A program made the position numbers and the translations under genes. A stretch of 64,000 bases of DNA from Gnetum montanum (taxonomy: Eukaryota; Streptophyta; Gnetopsida; Gnetales; Gnetaceae), in assembly GCA_015680685.1 (NCBI GenBank), contig MNCI01036774.1:556995-620994 (forward strand). The letters are read 5' to 3'. The first letter of the stretch is position 1; each line of letters opens with the position of its first letter. The notes beneath the pieces were generated by a model that saw only the letters and a list, made by a program, of their open reading frames with translations, had not been told where the DNA came from and made no database searches. Positions 26,001 to 31,702 of this stretch are shown one piece after another.

Positions 26001-29000
26001 CATTTTCTTACCTTTGTCAATGCCCAAAGTTCCAAATGGCCACACAAAACCCACCTAAAATGCCAATGATTAAACACGAACAAGCTTTTCCCATAATGAC
26101 AGGAAAACTGTTTCCCACCTTATTTTTTGGTTGGCTGGATATGACTAGCTCGCCAAGGTTGTCATGACATTGTTCACCTATCCTTAGGGTATGTGTAAGA
26201 TTGGTCTACTAGCTCTAGGCGAATATTGGTACTTTTGAGAACCAAAGAGTTACAAGTCAAACTAACTTTTGTGCTTTTCTTTCATTGCTCATTGCTGTTA
26301 TAGTATTTTATTGGACAGTCATTATGAGGAACACGATTTGATTAATGAATATGTTGTCCAAATGACTTCGTGAAGTATATTGAAAGACAAAATGGAATTT
26401 TTTGTGGGATATATACTTTAAAGTTGTTAACACATCTTGGATACTTGCAGATCAGTAGGACGTGTAGCAAATATAACTCATGGGATGCCAGAAGCTCTAA
26501 TTCTTGGATATTGAAGGTGCTATGTTAACACAAAACTATTCTACTTAACTTCCAGGATCAAAATTGCTGTACGGCAAAAGAATTTATCATAACAAATTAT
26601 GGTAGACTACCCAGACGGGACATGATGCGGGAGGGGAAGTTGCTAGAAAAAATAAAAATGTTTGCTTGGTTGCTTTCTCATTAGGCCATACCAGCTAAGT
26701 CTGTTCTTGTCAGAAAAAGATTAAACATTGATGAAAGATGTATGATGTGCTTAATAGGGGTGGCAGAGATTGCGAACCATTTTATTTTTGAATGCCACTG
26801 TAGCTCCGTGATATGTGCACTTTTGGCTGTAGCGGATTGCATGAATATAAAGAGTGCTAGTTTTCAAGAAGTCCTGGTCTGGCTCATTTGGAAAACCAGG
26901 AATCTCCAAGTCTTCTAGCAGGCACCTTTGCCCAAGCTATCTACACTTCTTGTAAAGGTGCATTCACTCAAGAAGGAAATTTTGGTGTCCATAGGTAGAA
27001 CTCCCACCTTTGAGATGGATGCTTGGCCTTTTCTATTGAACCAATAGCTCCAGGAGTTGCTGACTTTGGTTGCTTGGGATGTATTTCTGCATCTCCTATT
27101 CGATGAATGCAGTTCACATGCTGCAAGGTTCTTTAGGTATTTGTGTGATCAAAGTACCAGGTTTAGGGACATTGAAGTGTAGGTTTTGGACAATGTCATT
27201 GTCATAGCTCATGGTATCCCAATGGAGGGTGAGATTAATCTTCTTGCTTCCATAGGTTTAAGCTTCGCTCTCAATTTATTTCCTAGGGCATTCCTGTGTT
27301 TGTGAGCAAATAGGTTTTATGGTGCTCTCTTCTGTAACCATTGCAGATGGCCACCTTTCTGCTTCACTATTATTAGATGAATCTTCCCTGCTACTTCTTA
27401 ACATGTTTTTAGTTGAAACAATCGTTTAAGCATTCTGGCTTAATTTAGGCCCTCTGGAGGGTTATGAGGGCTTTTGTGGAAGCTGTGAGGTAGGTAAACT
27501 AATTTGTGTTGTGAAGAGAGAGATGGTTGGTGAAGTTTAAAATAGGCACATTACCAAAGTTGCAACTTCTTCATCGCCTATTATTTCTTGGACAGTTGCA
27601 CAACAAGAGATGAAAGGTGTTTACACTCCTAGCAGTGCTGGGAGACCCACATAATGGCTTAGAACTTGGACATCAGTTACTGTTGAGACGACCATTGACA
27701 CAGACATGGAGATAACTGTTTAGGAGCAGCTGGAGCACCAATTCAAAATCATGCTTCAAGAAGGGATACATGAGGCTAAGTAGGTGAGTATGGAAAGACT
27801 AAGAGCTGAATACAAGGATAGGATCAAAGACATCCAACAACCTGCCGATGAGAAGGTAAGGGGCATAGAGCTTGCAACTGAGGAGTGGCTTTGGCAGAAG
27901 GTTGCCACTGCCATAGAAGATATTGAAATCTAGGTGAAGTATTAGGTGGAGAAGTAGTGGAGGATTGAGAGGGAGGTGTTGAAGGAAGAGCTCTAATAGG
28001 AGATTCTATGTGAGGAGAGGAAGCATGAAGAGCAGGAAAAAAAGGATCCTGAGGAGGCACTCAGGAGGCATGAATAGGAAGAGAAGTAGGGATTGAGAAT
28101 TAGAAGAGGAAGGCTATAAAGGATTGATGGCACTGAGCCCTAGAAGAGGAAGCCCAAACCTAGATGAAAGAGGGCAAATGTCCTTGGGACCAATTTTCGC
28201 TCCAACAACTCCTATATCAGGACCTTTGTTAGATGTTGGTCCCTCGTGTTGCACCTTGGCAAATATCATCTCACATAGGAGGAAAAGGATGTGAGACAAC
28301 AGTAGTTGTAGAGTATCAGTGAAGCATTAATACTTATCAAGAATGATGTGGACAGACACATTGTTGACCGAGTCCATGAGCAACTTAGAAGATTTTGTGG
28401 TTGTATTGTCTTGCTGTTTGCGAGTGATGTCCATTATACACTATAAGTTTAAGAGTGAGAGATGTATTTGGTTTAGGGGTTTTTATCACCAATACTGGGT
28501 ACTTAGGTATTGTTAATGACAATGCATTGACTGCTGTTGTTCTTGGTGTTCTCTTTATTGTTTTTTTTTATTGTAAAGTTAAAGCTGTCAAGAACATTGG
28601 CTGAATGAGAGGGGCCTACATCTCCCCCATCTGTGTTTGTTTTCTGGTGGTGAGCTCTTTACTCAGCCTAGCCCCTTTACATTTTCCTTTTATCTTGTTA
28701 ATATACTCCTGATGTTTTCTCCAAATAAAAAAGTAATTAAGATTTGCACAGACAAAGCTCCATGCTGTAAGAAATTTAGAGGAAAATCAACAATGAAAGT
28801 ACATTGATTAGAGTTTGTAATATCACATCCATTGAGGTTCTCAAGAAGACTGCAATAGATTTCAAGAAAGAGCTTATAAAGGAAAAAACAAAAGGTAATG
28901 ACCCTGGAAGCTAATAGGAAAAGCTCAAGGAAGAACTTCATAAACCCAAATTTATCTCTCATTCCTATTACATCCATAGACACCCCTAACAAAAAAGAGG

Positions 29001-31702
29001 GGGGGGGGGGGGGGGGGGGCCCCCTGGGTGGAAGGAAANNNNNNNNNNNNNNNNNNNNNNNNNNNNNNNNNNNNNNNNNNNNNNNNNNNNNNNNNNNNNN
29101 NNNNNNNNGGGGGGGGGGGGGGGTGTGCACCCCTGGTTGGAAGGAATAAGAAAAGATATCAAAGATTTCAGAGTTATTAGAAGTGAATGACAAGACAATT
29201 CATATAGCCAACCCCATGTAGTTGAGATATGGCCAGGATGATGATGAAATAAAAGGAAGAAATATGTGGATCCATAAATATCCAGTTAAGGTTGTTTACT
29301 CAAGGTTAATCCTAAAATGTGAAATCAAGACATTTGCATTAAGGTAAAAATTTGTGCTACGTTGTTGAAGAAAATATGTGACATAGGCTAGCAACCATGA
29401 GTTTGAGTAATGTAGTGCAAACCTAGCAATGAGAACTCAGAAAGCCTATGGTGTGGTCCTAGTTGGTAGGTGAAGACAGAACCAATGTTCAAAAGAAGTA
29501 AGTCTCATCTACAAGACCAGCCAAGGAAAATTCCTATCATTGAGTTCACTCATGGATGAATATATTCAAGATAGTCAATGTCTAACTATTCATGACTAAT
29601 TAAAATTGTTGATGAAGTTTGAAATGACTTATCTTATGTTGTAAACCAATTTGGTATAGTATGAGGAAGACCCTGGTATATTAGAGTTGCTAATAAGACA
29701 TGAAACCAAACTCTAGAACCATATGATAGATAACCTTAGGAAGAATTTATGGATTTTCTATGCCACTTTTGCATAATTTATGGACAAATATGCCTTTGGG
29801 TTAGTTCAAATGCAGAATGTGTGCTTGGCATGCTCAATGCTTTACTCATCATCATCCTAGCCTTATCCCAACAAAAGGGTTGGCTATGCTCAATACTTTA
29901 GTGCTGAACTATAATGTCATGGTTGTACATGTACCATATAGTAATATTCTAAGGTGAACTATTTAGAAATGGACTACAAAAAAATTGGTTTATATCCCTT
30001 TGATTGTGTCTAATCATAGTACATCCAGGTTTGATGAAATACCCAATTTTGAGAAAAGATTTGGAAAATCCATTTTGATCGTATAAAAATCCACTCTCCT
30101 TTTTCTTTCAAATCCCCTAAAAAATTGAAAAACATTTGGTTGTCTTTTCCAACATTGAAAATTTTCTGTGGGAGTGGTATGGAAAGGCCATACATTCATT
30201 GACTGACAATGTGTCAAAAACAGAATAATGAATTGATTTTGTCCAATTCTCCATGAATCTTTTGTCTTGGTTTAATAGTTCTTTTGGCCAAGAGATTGGA
30301 TAATTCTGTGGACACTTGTCATATCCTGAATTTTCACTTAGAGAGTCAAAATGGTCTATGAATTGATTTGAAAATCTTTTCAGTTAGCTAGATTTTTGAA
30401 ACAAAAAAGGTGCAAAAAAATTCACAAATTTCTCATGAAATTGGCTTCCTATGTTTCATTTCAAAAATGTGTGGAGCTATATATAGTAGGGAATATATTG
30501 ATTGAATAGAAATTGTTTCTTTCAATCAGATTTTTCTTTTTTAGGTTGCTAATAAAACATGAAACCAAACTCTAGAACCATATGATATATAACCCTATGA
30601 AGAATGTATGGATCTATGCCACTTTTGCATTATTTAGGGACAAATATGTCTTTGGGATTATTCAAATGCAGAATATGTGCTTGGCATGCTCAATGCTTTA
30701 CTAATCATCATCCTAGCCTTATCCCAACAAAAAGGGTTGGCTATGCTCAAAACTTTACTACTGAACTACAATGTCATGGTTGTACATGTACCATATAGTG
30801 ATATTCCATGAATGAGTCCATGATTTTCACATGTGCACTCTATAATACATTTTTTTAGCATTTTTCAAAGTGCCAAGTTATTGTAGAGAGAGGAACCTTA
30901 ATGAAACTTAAACTGATTTTTTTTTTTTTTAACTTACATTCACTAAGACCCCCCTGGATCTATTGGACAAGTTTCAGAATTCCCTTTACCAATGTTTTTT
31001 TTCTTTTTTTTTTTTCAAAAACTTGTAACTCAGTGTTGCTCACTGGTATTGAACCTGTAACCTGAGGTTACCAAGCCAAGATTCTTACCACTAAGCTAAC
31101 ACCTTATTGTAATGAATGCAGAGGAGAGAAACAAGTTGGAGAGGTTGACCCTTGCTGCTCTTCAGCACCTGCCATCTGCAATATTGTTTGTGCATGATCT
31201 TTCTGGCCATTGTGGAACAGCTGCCTCTGATCAGGTACCATTTTTATCTATCTGTTATTACAATCTCACTGGGCAGTGTCATGCTCCTTAATAATATTGT
31301 TCACCCATATTTTTGTGTATAATGCAATACAGTTTTATATTTACAATGACATAAAAGAGAGGTTTGCGGATCGATTATGGATAGATGTTGTTTCAAAAGC
31401 TGATTTGTTAACTCGCCGAGAAAGTTGTGAGACCGTAGAGGAAGAGTATAGAGCATTTGGACCGAAGGGTTCTCTGTATGTCTCCATCAAAAGCAACCAA
31501 GGAATCGAAGATGTAGGTTTTCATTGTTTATTGTTTTTGTTGTTCATTTTGGTTGTCTTTAAATTGCGCACGTCACTTGCAAAGTTTTTCTGATTTCTTA
31601 AAGATTGTTTTGCTGTGGCAGCTAAAGCAAAGAGTTCAAAATATCCTTGCCCTTCAGTCAAGACGAATGGAAACTGACATGACCTGCTGTCCTGTTTCTT
31701 AG
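2019..31702 (+). CDS. NOG1/Obg-family GTPase, organellar type, 3' part of gene (8 exons)
   Basis: Joining 2019-2057, 2172-2243, 19742-19855, 19977-20048, 20156-20192, 31122-31234, 31333-31512 and 31622-31702 gives 708 nt, an uninterrupted frame of 235 codons plus TAG. Every junction has GT..AG. The product has a helical lead-in, then G1 (GAPNVGKSS), the NYPFTTR switch region, G3 (DTPG), a short helical insert and G4 in the form SKAD. This order is typical of NOG1 GTPases, which act in large ribosomal subunit assembly. From memory the closest plant relative is the plastid protein PDE318 rather than nucleolar NOG1; that is family knowledge, not a search. The N-terminal exons (transit peptide and start) were not identified; they lie upstream or are not recognisable in 1-2018. 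The intact frame suggests a working gene. Confidence 0.88.
2172..2243 (+). CDS. GTPase exon b
   Basis: Twenty-four codons starting GFTTLEELVQHKG and ending VDELVEIAK, phase 0 at both ends; acceptor ATAG, donor GTGAGA. The exon continues the acidic helical region just before the GTP-binding domain. The following intron is about 17.5 kb. Confidence 0.85.
2408..2606. repeat. Three tandem ~67-bp units
   Basis: Units start at 2408, 2477 and 2543, each with AATGAAGTTCT, then TTGCATGGTAT and a run of A. Spacing is 69 and 66 bp and copies differ at several bases. An open frame across them (2387-2611) is a by-product of the repeat. Confidence 0.8.
2641..2732 (-). mobile_element. tRNA-derived SINE-like repeat, family A
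   Basis: On the - strand it has a tRNA-like head ending in a B-box-like AGGTTCAAAGCCC. The same arrangement and much of the same sequence recurs on the + strand at 12361-12480, so these are two copies of one family. No poly(A) tail was defined here. Confidence 0.5.
2733..3339. other. AT-rich intron sequence, nothing recognised
   Basis: Low-complexity AT-rich DNA with no coherent ORF or repeat that I could define. Confidence 0.4.
3340..3760 (+). mobile_element. LINE ORF1 fragment with intact CCHC knuckle
   Basis: The + strand reads DFFREFISFDKFTAARASMG, then CFYVWCFSKNKDLLKEI and, after in-frame stops, a knuckle C-DL-C-SKSN-H-LVKD-C at 3592-3633 with correct C-x2-C-x4-H-x4-C spacing. The first part is collinear with the - strand ORF1 at 1-1154, so they are copies of one family. 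Stops in the frame mark it as a relic. Confidence 0.6.
3761..4908. other. No gene recognised
   Basis: Follows the LINE ORF1 relic. A 60-codon open stretch at 3884-4066 may be its low-complexity tail. The rest shows no motif. Confidence 0.35.
4909..5084. repeat. 88-bp tandem duplication
   Basis: Two adjacent copies share GCATTAGTTTGGCATCAT and AAGAATTTCCTAGAGAT at an offset of 88 bp, with several substitutions. A short (AT)n tract follows at 5095-5112. Confidence 0.75.
5095..5112. repeat. (AT)9 microsatellite
   Basis: Uninterrupted alternating AT over 18 bases. Confidence 0.9.
5130..5430 (+). mobile_element. LINE reverse-transcriptase fragment, RTE-like
   Basis: The + strand reads ATRSNGLPMEVWKSMGDIG and, after a stop, RRGKMPNDWKRSMVVPIYKN then KGDI. 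The pattern MPxxWxxSxxVPIYKNKGD is characteristic of the RT palm entry in RTE-type LINEs. Only this short N-terminal RT block remains. Confidence 0.7.
5540..6150 (-). mobile_element. LINE ORF1 fragment, third copy
   Basis: On the - strand, text such as ARDLVLIHW, KDPNLFWLSTHVGWG and TLRVFSGTSLLLTSS aligns by eye with the DUF4283-like stretch of the copy at 1-1154. Multiple stops and frameshifts. The region 5940-6128 is a Pro/Ala-rich open stretch matching the variable N-terminus. Confidence 0.45.
6151..7130. repeat. Short tandem duplications in AT-rich DNA
   Basis: At about 6429-6478 a ~25-bp unit (TTCGGCATTATGGTGATAAC...) occurs twice head to tail, and near 6877-6905 AGAGCCCACCGCCATA occurs twice. 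No gene was seen. Confidence 0.6.
7130..8150 (-). mobile_element. LINE reverse-transcriptase fragment
   Basis: On the - strand, in changing frames: IKKLASGKAKDSNALYAELL near 7790-7870, EAFICFVDFAKAYDSV near 7430-7490 (motif A with its catalytic Asp) and GVKKGCPLSPTLLGIFTDE near 7210-7280 (motif B). The order is right for a non-LTR RT. The catalytic YADD block was not found and the frame is broken, so it is a relic. Confidence 0.75.
8151..8959. other. AT-rich intron sequence, nothing recognised
   Basis: May include the decayed 5' side of the LINE to its left. No motif was seen. Confidence 0.35.
8960..9440 (+). mobile_element. LINE endonuclease (APE-type) fragment
   Basis: The + strand holds, across a frame change, HPFYYLGQDIAKFSKLGKVF then WDFNARVGQNQIQRLVWNP, and later LHQGNSCIDLLLSTHDNM. 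The [GW]DFNARVG block and the downstream SxIDLxL block are hallmarks of the LINE AP-endonuclease domain. Its orientation is opposite to the RT at 7130-8150, so it comes from another insertion. Confidence 0.65.
9441..10029. other. No gene recognised
   Basis: AT-rich DNA between the endonuclease relic and a short - strand open frame. Confidence 0.35.
10030..10254 (-). other. Short helical open frame, unassigned
   Basis: Seventy-four codons rich in Gln, Lys, Ala and Val (MAQQTLQVNLLQSEHTKAEQ...) with a coiled-coil look. I do not recognise it. It may be a scrap of a mobile-element coiled-coil ORF; no neighbours support a host gene. Confidence 0.2.
10255..12360. other. AT-rich intron sequence with a dispersed repeat
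   Basis: Includes an ATA-rich microsatellite near 11001-11018. The stretch from about 11.1 to 12.0 kb resembles 18.0-18.9 kb in word content (for example CATGTGACCTTTCTACA in both), suggesting a diverged dispersed repeat. No ORF of note. Confidence 0.35.
12361..12480 (+). mobile_element. tRNA-derived SINE-like repeat, family A
   Basis: TGGCTAGTTGG at 12368-12378 matches a tRNA A-box and AGGTTTAAAGCCC at 12411-12423 a decayed B-box, with about 32 bp between them. The same layout lies on the - strand at 2641-2732. Confidence 0.55.
12597..12845 (-). repeat. Copia 3' LTR
   Basis: 249 bp, TGAACAAAG...TTCCAACA on the + strand. It is 25 bp longer than its partner because CACAAAATCAGGAATTTAC plus 6 bp is duplicated inside it. 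Confidence 0.95.
12846..12858 (-). promoter_or_regulatory. Copia polypurine tract
   Basis: On the - strand CTTGAGGGGGAG directly precedes the 3' LTR (TGTTGG...), the expected primer for plus-strand synthesis. Confidence 0.9.
12853..13812 (-). pseudogene. Copia pol: end of RT and RNase H
   Basis: An open 319-codon stretch begins at the RT catalytic box (MYVDDIVITSDD, YVDD intact), followed by the RT thumb (FLGMEIARSKQGIFVTQRKY), connection (RPDIAYNVSVISQFM) and RNase H with FANADWAGSMEDSKSTTRY, SSAEAEYPAIA and LYSDNKSAI. The last stretch ends normally near the polypurine tract. It is part of a larger pol frame broken just upstream, so the start Met is internal. Confidence 0.9.
13813..14346 (-). 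pseudogene. Copia pol: N-terminal RT
   Basis: On the - strand, text resembling the start of the RVT_2 domain (KNGTWEAVDLPSGKKVVGRK, then WIFIVKFRPN) leads to LHQIDVKNVFLNGNLQQEVF and YGLKQSPRAWF. The first catalytic Asp (QIDVKN) is present. In-frame stops interrupt it between 13813 and 13900 and above 14124. Confidence 0.85.
14570..15625 (-). pseudogene. Copia integrase
   Basis: The 351-codon stretch contains the zinc-finger Cys pair (CEHCIGAKQ) and the catalytic triad blocks HSDIWGP (D), LRTDNGRED (D) and QQNGVAERKNRH (E), then the C-terminal VFGCIAYVYN and CVFIGYSPSQKGY region. All catalytic residues are intact. A frameshift near 15625 separates it from the His half of its zinc finger (HWHRRLGHPSL at about 15640-15680). 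Confidence 0.9.
15640..16215 (-). pseudogene. Copia protease and pre-integrase region
   Basis: WIVDTGASNHMFGNKSLF carries the aspartic-protease DTGA motif. Then come FVYYVPELKYNLLSISKL and, after a stop at about 15860, the pre-integrase domain ending HWHRRLGHP. The active-site triplet is intact but the polyprotein frame is not. Confidence 0.85.
16209..17200 (-). pseudogene. Copia gag
   Basis: Starts at ATG 17200 (MAEKNSSSKSSS), 8 bp past the primer site, and soon meets TGA. Recognisable blocks follow: ITRHKLNGTNFQKW, TWDAKNSIVMAWLINSM and, in another frame, DFLQGLNKELDEVQGRVLG. The nucleocapsid knuckle reads YDHCHKTNHTWDTC; its first Cys is Tyr, so one zinc ligand is lost. Confidence 0.8.
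17208..17220 (-). promoter_or_regulatory. Copia primer-binding site, initiator tRNA-Met
   Basis: On the - strand TGGTATCGGAACC directly follows the 5' LTR and matches the usual Copia primer site (TGGTATCAGAGCC) with two changes. Confidence 0.88.
17221..17444 (-). repeat. Copia 5' LTR
   Basis: 224 bp. Same ends as its partner; flanked on the right by the target duplication GTTGT. Confidence 0.95.
17445..17980 (-). mobile_element. LINE endonuclease fragment split by the Copia insertion
   Basis: On the - strand, FGFVETWEDVGSADFVVPRF (ETW motif) is followed in another frame by DATLYDTIELSHDHSFQFFG and FICGDFNARINSQ, the AP-endonuclease GDFNARI block. That block ends exactly at the Copia target site. 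The reading appears to resume left of the Copia at 12591-12500, so the LINE was there first. Confidence 0.65.
17981..19264. other. AT-rich intron sequence
   Basis: Contains an (AT)n tract near 18301-18315 and a region sharing words with 11.1-12.0 kb. No ORF of note. Confidence 0.35.
19265..19400 (+). mobile_element. tRNA-derived SINE-like repeat, family B
   Basis: TAGCTTAGTGG at 19281-19291 is an A-box identical to the one at 31088-31098 (- strand). It continues TAAGAGCCTTGG and CCCCAGGTTG, similar to that copy. The B-box here is decayed. Confidence 0.5.
19477..19764 (+). repeat. 144-bp tandem duplication across the splice acceptor of exon c
   Basis: Copy 1 (19477-19620) and copy 2 (19621-19764) both run from ACACGTATATTTATATG through intron sequence, the acceptor AG and the first ~15 bases of exon c. 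They differ at about 8 positions. The acceptors are at 19597 and 19741. Copy 1 keeps TTCAG|AGATTA; use of it would read in frame to a TAG before copy 2. Confidence 0.93.
19742..19855 (+). CDS. GTPase exon c, P-loop
   Basis: Thirty-eight codons including the G1/P-loop GAPNVGKSS and the flanking VRVLSTGKPE. Acceptor TGCAG, donor GTGTGT. The acceptor and first codons lie in the second copy of a 144-bp tandem duplication (19477-19764), so a decayed copy of this same splice site sits 144 bp upstream. Confidence 0.92.
19977..20048 (+). CDS. GTPase exon d, switch I region
   Basis: Twenty-four codons beginning VCNYPFTTRSILMGH. The NYPFTT stretch is the Obg/NOG1 switch I signature. Acceptor ACAG, donor GTATAA, phase 0 at both ends. 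The preceding intron is 121 bp. Confidence 0.92.
20156..20192 (+). CDS. GTPase exon e, G3 motif
   Basis: Thirty-seven nucleotides encoding VTDTPGLLRRND plus one base of a split codon. DTPG is the G3 (Walker B) motif. Acceptor ACAG, donor GTACGA. The next intron (10.9 kb) splits a Glu codon between its first and second bases, and the downstream exon restores the frame. Confidence 0.9.
20230..21500. other. AT-rich intron sequence, nothing recognised
   Basis: No ORF, repeat boundary or RNA gene seen. Confidence 0.35.
21500..22450 (-). repeat. Possible decayed LTR
   Basis: On the - strand a TATA-like CTATAAATACC lies near 22308-22318, and the stretch sits downstream of the env-like ORF at 22.9-25.6 kb, where a 3' LTR would be expected. 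I found no partner copy or clean ends, so this is a tentative call. Confidence 0.25.
22900..25600 (-). pseudogene. PMD/env-like retroelement ORF, copy C (coiled-coil C-terminus)
   Basis: Reading right to left in shifting frames: KRMPDELAGDDLEADDMEES, then GFYDYITQLF, HEVEEFYLNLFVDDTMSFVG and PMPISTWAIAKATGFPNEPS, then VYAFPRLIKKVCKLVGIFN, and a long helical tail (HKLVALLNEQVMQEQQEVHE..). The series vxEFYxNL...SxVxG...I....GxP...FPxLIxxLCxxxGv resembles the putative plant transposon domain found in env-like ORFs of Athila-type elements; that link is from memory. Many stops: a relic. Confidence 0.5.
25601..26559. other. No gene recognised
   Basis: Contains a C-rich patch at 25890-25970. No ORF or repeat ends defined. 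Confidence 0.35.
26560..27000 (+). mobile_element. LINE 3' end: RT zinc-binding domain (zf-RVT)
   Basis: The + strand reads FAWLLSH, then AIPAKSVLVRKRLNIDERCM, MCLIGVAEIANHFIFECHCS and VLVWLIWKTRNLQVF. The pattern RxxxxxxxCxxC....ExxxHxxxxC is the zinc-binding domain after the RT in plant L1-type LINEs. An in-frame stop and the loss of the RT itself mark it as a 5'-truncated relic. Confidence 0.7.
27400..28450 (+). pseudogene. Decayed helical ORF, unassigned
   Basis: In one frame with scattered TAG/TGA: WTVAQQEMKGVYTPSSAGRP, MLQEGIHEAK, then VSMERLRAEYKDRIKDIQQP, IEREVLKEEL, EERKHEEQEKKDPEEALRRH and IVDRVHEQLRRFCG. Very rich in Glu/Lys/Arg, coiled-coil-like. Most stops look like Gln or Trp codons turned into TAG/TGA. 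I do not recognise the protein; a mobile-element ORF is the likeliest source. Confidence 0.35.
28999..29123. repeat. Poly-G runs around an assembly gap
   Basis: G21 at 28999-29019, then CCCCCTGGGTGGAAGGAAA, then 70 N (29039-29108), then G15 (29109-29123) and TGTGCACCCCTGGTTGGAAGG. Both sides share the order poly-G, CCCCTGG, TGGAAGGAA, so a G-rich tandem repeat probably collapsed here. Open frames through the N run are artefacts. Confidence 0.85.
29688..29951. repeat. Direct-repeat copy 1 (~264 bp)
   Basis: Begins TGCTAATAA, ends ATATTCTA, and matches 30547-30808 with few differences over its whole length, the copies offset by 859 bp. Repeat ends resembling TG..CA hint at a very small LTR element, but no primer site or target duplication was found. 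Confidence 0.88.
30547..30808. repeat. Direct-repeat copy 2 (~262 bp)
   Basis: Partner of 29688-29951; ends GATATTCCA. The 595 bp between the copies has no ORF of note. Confidence 0.88.
30990..31110 (-). mobile_element. tRNA-derived SINE, family B, beside exon f
   Basis: On the - strand: A-box TAGCTTAGTGG (31098-31088), 31 bp spacer, B-box AGGTTCAATACC (31056-31045), then a poly(A) tail seen as the T-rich run at about 30995-31016. The head ends about 10-20 bp before the exon f acceptor, so little original intron remains between them. Confidence 0.65.
31122..31234 (+). CDS. GTPase exon f
   Basis: The 113 nt complete the split codon and encode EERNKLERLTLAALQHLPSA then ILFVHDLSGHCGTAASDQ. This is the segment between G3 and G4, with a conserved hydrophobic strand (ILFVHDL). 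Acceptor GCAG, donor GTACCA. A SINE in reverse orientation ends only about 10-20 bp before the acceptor. Confidence 0.92.
31333..31512 (+). CDS. GTPase exon g, G4 motif
   Basis: Sixty codons containing DVVSKADLLT, the G4 base-recognition motif with Ser for the usual Asn of NKxD, followed by an acidic linker and LYVSIKSNQGIED, the G5-like strand (SIKS). Acceptor ACAG, donor GTAGGT. The introns on both sides are about 100 bp. Confidence 0.92.
31622..31702 (+). CDS. GTPase exon h, C-terminus and stop
   Basis: Twenty-six codons and TAG, starting LKQRVQNILALQSRRMETD. A short amphipathic tail after the G domain agrees with the organellar NOG1-like protein, which lacks the long C-terminal extension of nucleolar NOG1. 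Acceptor GCAG. The 3' UTR probably runs some hundreds of bases beyond; no clear AATAAA was picked out. Confidence 0.85.
   Translation, partial: LKQRVQNILALQSRRMETDMTCCPVS

Larger units (their letters stand above)
20193..31121 (+). other. Giant intron (10,929 bp) of the GTPase gene
   Basis: Splits a codon at phase 1. It contains a possible decayed LTR and env-like ORF on the - strand (about 21.5-25.6 kb), a LINE 3' end on the + strand (26.6-27.0 kb), an unassigned decayed ORF (27.4-28.4 kb), an assembly gap, a 260-bp direct-repeat pair and a SINE at its 3' end. Confidence 0.85.

Noticed and set aside
27824-28060. Pro/Ser-rich - strand open frame
   Set aside because: Shadow of the Glu/Lys-rich + strand relic; no independent support.
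28690-29198. Open frames across the gap on both strands, Pro- or Gly-rich
   Set aside because: They run through 70 N and homopolymer G; the translation is meaningless.
12361-31110. tRNA genes suggested by A-box/B-box motifs
   Set aside because: No acceptor stem or anticodon arm can be drawn and copies recur with flanking sequence, so SINE-like repeats fit better.
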